Part shown: one piece after another, positions 60,382 to 64,000 of the stretch | Layout: the number at the start of each line of letters is the position of its first letter | Numbering within the stretch: the stretch's first letter is position 1 | Source: Sphingomonas sp. JC676 | Lineage (GTDB): Bacteria; Pseudomonadota; Alphaproteobacteria; Sphingomonadales; Sphingomonadaceae | DNA: 64,000 nucleotides | NCBI RefSeq assembly: GCF_014489075.1 | Contig: NZ_JACTGR010000001.1 | Span: 868,001-932,000 of the forward strand | Direction: 5' to 3' | Notes under the pieces: generated by a model | What the model was told of the DNA's origin: nothing | Database searches by the model: none | What the model saw: the letters and a program-made list of their open reading frames with translations, nothing else | Translations under genes and position numbers: made by a program

Positions 60382-60405
60382 GCTGTTGCCACGAGAGGAA
60401 CACCC

Positions 60406-60795
60406 ATGATCGACCATGTCGGATTCGCCGTGACCAATCTCGATGCGTCCAAGACCTTCTACGAGGCCGCCCTGGCGCCGCTCGGCATCGCCAATCTGAT
60501 GACCGTGACGCCCGAGCAGACCGAGGCGGGCGGCACCGCGATCGGTTTTGGCAGGGATGGCAAGCCCTTCTTCTGGATCGGCGACAATGAGCGGGTGGGA
60601 GAGGGCACGCACATCGCCTTCGTCGCGGATACGCGGGACCAGGTCGATGCGTTCTACCGGGCGGCGATCAGCGCCGGCGGGCGCGATAACGGCGCCCCGG
60701 GCATCCGCGCGCATTATCACCCGAACTATTACGGCGCGTTCGTGCTCGATCCCGACGGGATGAACATCGAGGCGGTGTGCCACCGTCCGGCGTAA
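60406..60795 (+). CDS. VOC (glyoxalase/dioxygenase fold) family protein
   Basis: A 129-residue protein of two beta-alpha-beta units. MIDHVGFAVTNLDASKTFYE carries a first metal-type His, THIAFVADTRDQVDAFY a second, and FVLDPDGMNIEAVCH the C-terminal Glu. Metal-dependent activity is likely but the substrate is unknown. AGAGGAA lies upstream of the ATG. Confidence 0.9.
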   Translation: MIDHVGFAVTNLDASKTFYEAALAPLGIANLMTVTPEQTEAGGTAIGFGRDGKPFFWIGDNERVGEGTHIAFVADTRDQVDAFYRAAISAGGRDNGAPGIRAHYHPNYYGAFVLDPDGMNIEAVCHRPA

Positions 60796-60815
60796 TGGCC
60801 TATTGATACGGGAAA

Positions 60816-60845
60816 GGTAGGGCGGCCGGGGCAGACCGCCCTACC
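60816..60845 (+). terminator. Hairpin after the VOC gene
   Basis: A perfect ten-base stem GGTAGGGCGG / CCGCCCTACC with a ten-base loop, 21 bases past the stop. No T-run follows, so termination may be weak or Rho-assisted. Confidence 0.45.
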
Positions 60846-60951
60846 AGTCAACGAGGGAAGGGCGCAGACGGGAGGAAGGCGCCGCGACCCTTTGCGGCGT
60901 TGGCGGCATGATGTTTCGTCGGTTTTTCGGCTTGTGTCCGGCTATCGAATC

Positions 60952-60986
60952 AAGGGGCCCGGCGTTGCCGCAACGCCAGGCCCCTT
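60952..60986 (-). terminator. Terminator-like hairpin after the TonB receptor gene
   Basis: AAGGGGCC ... GGCCCCTT with inner GGCGTTGC/GCAACGCC makes a long stem, about 25 bases past the receptor stop on the minus strand. A few T residues follow (TTGATT). It lies in a 213-base gap that otherwise holds only the hairpin at 60816-60845. Confidence 0.6.
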
Positions 60987-61008
60987 GCGGTTGTCGAGCC
61001 GCTAAGCG

Positions 61009-63861
61009 TCAGAAACCGAACGACAGGCGCGCATAGCCGAACTGGCCGGGCAGGTCATATGTCGTGGGGTCGAAATTCGCGCTGTCGCAGGTGAAGCAGG
61101 CCGGTGGAGTCCGATTGAACAGATTGTTGACGCCCAGCGTCAACCGCCAGCGATGGTCCATCCAGCCGGGCGAGAAATAGGCCTGGATATCGCCGTAGAA
61201 CACCGCTCCCATGGTGTGAACGCCGTCGCGCTCGTCCACTTTGCTGATGTAGCGGCCGGTGAACGAGGCGCCATAGGCGGGCGACGACCAGTCCAGCGTC
61301 GCATTGAGCTTGAACTTCGGATAGGCTTGGTCAGGGCTGCCGCGCTCGGTACCGGCATATTCGAGCGTCGGCGCGTTCAGGTCGGACGGCGGAATCACGT
61401 TATATCTGAGCAGCCAGGCGGCATTGGCGATCAGCCCCACCGTCCCTCCGAGGAATTCGGGCGAGCGATAGTTAAGCGAGGCGTCGATTCCGTCAGTGTT
61501 GATGCCATTGAGGTTCAGCAGCCGCCCGCTGATGCCCGCGACATTGCCATTCGCGGTGCGGGAGATCGCCGCGCAGCTGACGGGGTCAGCATTGAACGCG
61601 CAACGGGTAAGCGTGAGTGTCGCGGGAACCGAGTCGACCGCGTTCGTCAGCTTGATGTTATAGTAGTTGACCTCGAGGCTGAGCGCGCTCGCCCAGCCGC
61701 CGCGTGCCCAGGACGGACTATAGACGCCGCCCGCAGTCCAGGTCTCGGCCGTTTCGGGTAGCAGCGCGACATTGCCCTGCGAGAAGACGCCGAGCTGCCC
61801 GCCGACCGGCTCGGCATAGCTGCCATTGGCCGGCACCCCGTTCGCGATGCAGTTCGCCCGGACCGTGGCATTGGTCTGGAAGAAGCCGCCCGGTGCGCTG
61901 GTGCACGGGTCGTCGATCGTCTGGTCGGTGCGCGACAGGCCGGCATAGAGCTCGCCGATGCTCGGCGCCCGCAGGCTTTCGGCATAGCCGCCGCGGAACA
62001 GCAGGTCGCGTACCGGCTTCCACAGGCCGGACACGGTGAAGGTCGTGTTGCTCCCGAACGAGGAATAGTTCGAATGCCGCACGGCGCCGTCGACCTCGAG
62101 CTTCTCGAAGAAAGGCGTGCCCGAAAGGATCGGCACGCGAAGCTCGCCATAGACCTCGTCGACATTGAAGCCGCCGCGCGCCGGGCTGGTCGGCACGTCC
62201 GCTCCGAGGCCGGCGACGATGGTCGGATCCGGGTCGTAGCTGGCATGCTGGTCGCGATGCTCGTAGCCGATGGCGACGCCTACCGCCCCGCCGGGCAGGT
62301 CGAACAGCTCGCCGGACAGGTTGGCCGTGAAGTCCCATAGCCGCTGCGAGCTCTTGTCGCGCTCGTCAAAGGCCACATAGTTAAGCATCGGCTGCGTCAC
62401 CGAGCCCGCGCCGCCGAAGATGTTGAACGGCACGCAGCCGCCGGTGCACGCGGCGACTGGGCCGAGCGCGCGGGCAAGGTTCGCCGCGTTGATGTTGCCG
62501 GTGAAGGTCTGGTGGGCGTCGTTGATCCCGTAGACGCCGTTGACGTCCCAATACCAATTGTGGCCGAACAGCTCCAACCTGCCGTCGAAGGTCACCGTGG
62601 CGGACATCGTGTCGACATCCTGCGTGAATTGGCGCTGCCCCGCCTCGACCAGGCGGCGCCGGATCGTCGAATAATTGGCAGGGGTGCCGTTGGCGCCCGA
62701 AGAGAGCGTGACACCGAACGGATTATAGGGGTTGGTCGCGTCGACCGAGATGGTGTCGAGCAGATTGCCGTTGCCGGCGTCCGGGCCGATGAACAGCGGG
62801 AGGAATGCGGCTTGGGTGCTCGAATGGCGATGGCTGTAGACCAGCTTCGCGCGCATGTTGATGTCGCTGCCCAGCTCCTGCTTGAAGTTGATGAAGCCGC
62901 CATAGCGCTCCGACGGAGTCAGCAGATAATTGTACGGCGCGAAGTTGAACGAGTCGGTCGTGGAGGAATAATTCTTGAAGTCGGTGGGGAAGACCGGGTT
63001 CCTCCCGATGACCGGGGCGATCAAGGTCAGGCTCTGGCCGAGAACGTCGAACCGGCCGTTCGGAATCGCGCTGGAACATCCACCTGCGGCGCAACTGTTC
63101 GCGCCGGGCGTCGGCCATTGCGAGATATCCCGGTCGGCGGTGCGGACCGCTTCCTGCTTCACATAGGCGGCGCCGAACACGAGCGAGGTTCCGGTATTCG
63201 GCGACTGGATGCCGTAGCTCACCTCGTAATTCTGGGTGTGGCCGTCGCCCTGGCGATAGGTGCCGAACTGCGCCGACGCTCTCAACCCTGCCTGTGACTG
63301 CTTGGTGATGATGTTGACGACGCCGGCAATCGCGTCGGTGCCGTAGAGCGGCGAAGCGCCTGATTGGAGCACCTCGACGCGCTCGATCATGTTGGCGGGA
63401 ATCTCGTTGAGATCGACCGAGGCGGGAATGCCGCCGGCCGCCGATCCGTTGACGAAGCGCAGGCCGTCGACCAGCACGAGCGTGCGCTTGGCGGCGAGAT
63501 AGCGCAGGTCGATCTCGGCCGAACCGGAGCTGACGCCGGTCCCGTCGGGCGGCCCGCCGATATTGCCGGCATTGTTGACCTTGGTGTTGAGGCCGCCACC
63601 GGCGCTGGGCAGGCGCTGCAGCACGTCGGCGACCGACGAAAGGCCCGTGCGCGCGATCGCACTTTCATCCACGGTAACGACGGGCTTGTCCTGATCGAGC
63701 GGGTTGCGCCGAATGCGCGAGCCGGTGACCACAATGTCCTCGCCCGGGGAGGCGCCCTCGGCGGCCGGCGTCTCCTGCGCATGTGCAGGGAGAGCCGATA
63801 GCGCCGCGGCAAGGGCAAGAATAGCTACGCCGGCGCTTTTCCTAAGCTTGATCTCGTGCAT
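61009..63861 (-). CDS. TonB-dependent outer-membrane receptor
   Basis: A 950-residue receptor. The signal peptide ([21 protein letters not shown]) is followed by the TonB-box-like [12 protein letters not shown], the plug domain ([36 protein letters not shown] with [10 protein letters not shown]), and a ~700-residue barrel ending in an aromatic residue (GYARLSFGF). Typical of the large oar-like or carbohydrate/peptide-type receptors of sphingomonads; the ligand is unknown. Several extracellular cysteines (CAAGGC, CTGGC, CFTCD) occur in loops. Confidence 0.95.
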   Translation of the reverse strand: MHEIKLRKSAGVAILALAAALSALPAHAQETPAAEGASPGEDIVVTGSRIRRNPLDQDKPVVTVDESAIARTGLSSVADVLQRLPSAGGGLNTKVNNAGNIGGPPDGTGVSSGSAEIDLRYLAAKRTLVLVDGLRFVNGSAAGGIPASVDLNEIPANMIERVEVLQSGASPLYGTDAIAGVVNIITKQSQAGLRASAQFGTYRQGDGHTQNYEVSYGIQSPNTGTSLVFGAAYVKQEAVRTADRDISQWPTPGANSCAAGGCSSAIPNGRFDVLGQSLTLIAPVIGRNPVFPTDFKNYSSTTDSFNFAPYNYLLTPSERYGGFINFKQELGSDINMRAKLVYSHRHSSTQAAFLPLFIGPDAGNGNLLDTISVDATNPYNPFGVTLSSGANGTPANYSTIRRRLVEAGQRQFTQDVDTMSATVTFDGRLELFGHNWYWDVNGVYGINDAHQTFTGNINAANLARALGPVAACTGGCVPFNIFGGAGSVTQPMLNYVAFDERDKSSQRLWDFTANLSGELFDLPGGAVGVAIGYEHRDQHASYDPDPTIVAGLGADVPTSPARGGFNVDEVYGELRVPILSGTPFFEKLEVDGAVRHSNYSSFGSNTTFTVSGLWKPVRDLLFRGGYAESLRAPSIGELYAGLSRTDQTIDDPCTSAPGGFFQTNATVRANCIANGVPANGSYAEPVGGQLGVFSQGNVALLPETAETWTAGGVYSPSWARGGWASALSLEVNYYNIKLTNAVDSVPATLTLTRCAFNADPVSCAAISRTANGNVAGISGRLLNLNGINTDGIDASLNYRSPEFLGGTVGLIANAAWLLRYNVIPPSDLNAPTLEYAGTERGSPDQAYPKFKLNATLDWSSPAYGASFTGRYISKVDERDGVHTMGAVFYGDIQAYFSPGWMDHRWRLTLGVNNLFNRTPPACFTCDSANFDPTTYDLPGQFGYARLSFGF

Positions 63862-63982
63862 GACTTCATCTCCCTGATACGCCTCAGAAATATTTCATCC
63901 ACAAATCTGGAGTGAGTCAGAAACAAAATTGCGCGGGATTGCAAGGACACACTGACTCCATTGCGCCGTTCCTGCCCCGACT

Positions 63983-64000
63983 GTGTCATGTTAGTGACAC
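63983..64000. promoter_or_regulatory. Inverted repeat upstream of the receptor gene
   Basis: GTGTCA-TGTTAG-TGACAC has perfect six-base arms at the very end of the window, about 120 bases before the receptor start. It may be an operator for a dimeric regulator of the receptor or of the gene beyond the window. Confidence 0.35.

Overview
The window is high-GC DNA, densely packed and with very short intergenic gaps. Gene content and order point to a sphingomonad alphaproteobacterium (Sphingomonas or a close relative). The pointers are a complete 14-gene nuo operon running into birA, coaX, a ribonuclease J gene and a DUF1467 gene; a pyruvate dehydrogenase E1-beta carrying an N-terminal lipoyl domain; TrmFO; dnaG next to rpoD; and a TonB-dependent receptor with a VVTGSRI-type plug entry. 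I cannot name the species. No rRNA, tRNA, CRISPR array, phage or classical insertion sequence was recognised.

Layout. 1-3556: end of an L,D-transpeptidase gene, an M23 peptidase, efp, suhB and a propeller-like protein. 3658-20062: nuoA to nuoN on the plus strand, with four extra genes inside (two tiny membrane proteins beside nuoE and two secreted Cys-repeat proteins between nuoF and nuoG). 20059-23621: birA, coaX, rnj, DUF1467. 23622-24099: a gene-free stretch with repeats. 24100-28351: a small unknown gene, a long membrane-anchored coiled-coil protein, a divergent Hpt-like protein that lacks the phospho-acceptor histidine, and a secreted sphingomonad protein. 28357-33578 (minus): a VWA protein, a GT39-like protein, a CHAP amidase, a GFA protein, MoxR and an unknown. 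33849-38766 (minus): rpoD, dnaG, a DUF559 endonuclease-like gene between inverted repeats, and a YqeY-like gene. 38907-45214: carA, debris, carB, greA and a rhomboid. 45219-47045 (minus): DUF4170 and a YqjD/YqjE-like membrane cluster. 47156-53250: eno, an FtsB-like gene, an NmrA/LysR pair, pdhA and pdhB. 53287-56611 (minus): a TadE/TadE/TadG set. 56726-60795: a squalene/phytoene-synthase-like protein, an EF-hand protein, trmFO (minus), a YhhN protein, DUF488 and a VOC protein. 61009-63861 (minus): a large TonB receptor.

How the genes connect. Complex I, enolase and pyruvate dehydrogenase form a respiratory and central-carbon core. efp, greA, rpoD, dnaG, rnj and trmFO are information-processing genes. 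carAB supplies carbamoyl phosphate. The Tad proteins, TonB receptor, CHAP and M23/L,D-transpeptidase genes concern the envelope.

The most unusual signal is a palindromic repeat family (105-108 bp as two inverted units, each with a 10-12 bp hairpin beside a four-tract G-run). It occurs before suhB, in frame inside carA, and, with a DUF559 nuclease-like gene in place of the short spacer, beside dnaG. This looks like a non-autonomous and autonomous pair of one mobile repeat, but that is an inference. A second find is a four-copy C-x35-C repeat in two secreted proteins inside the nuo operon.
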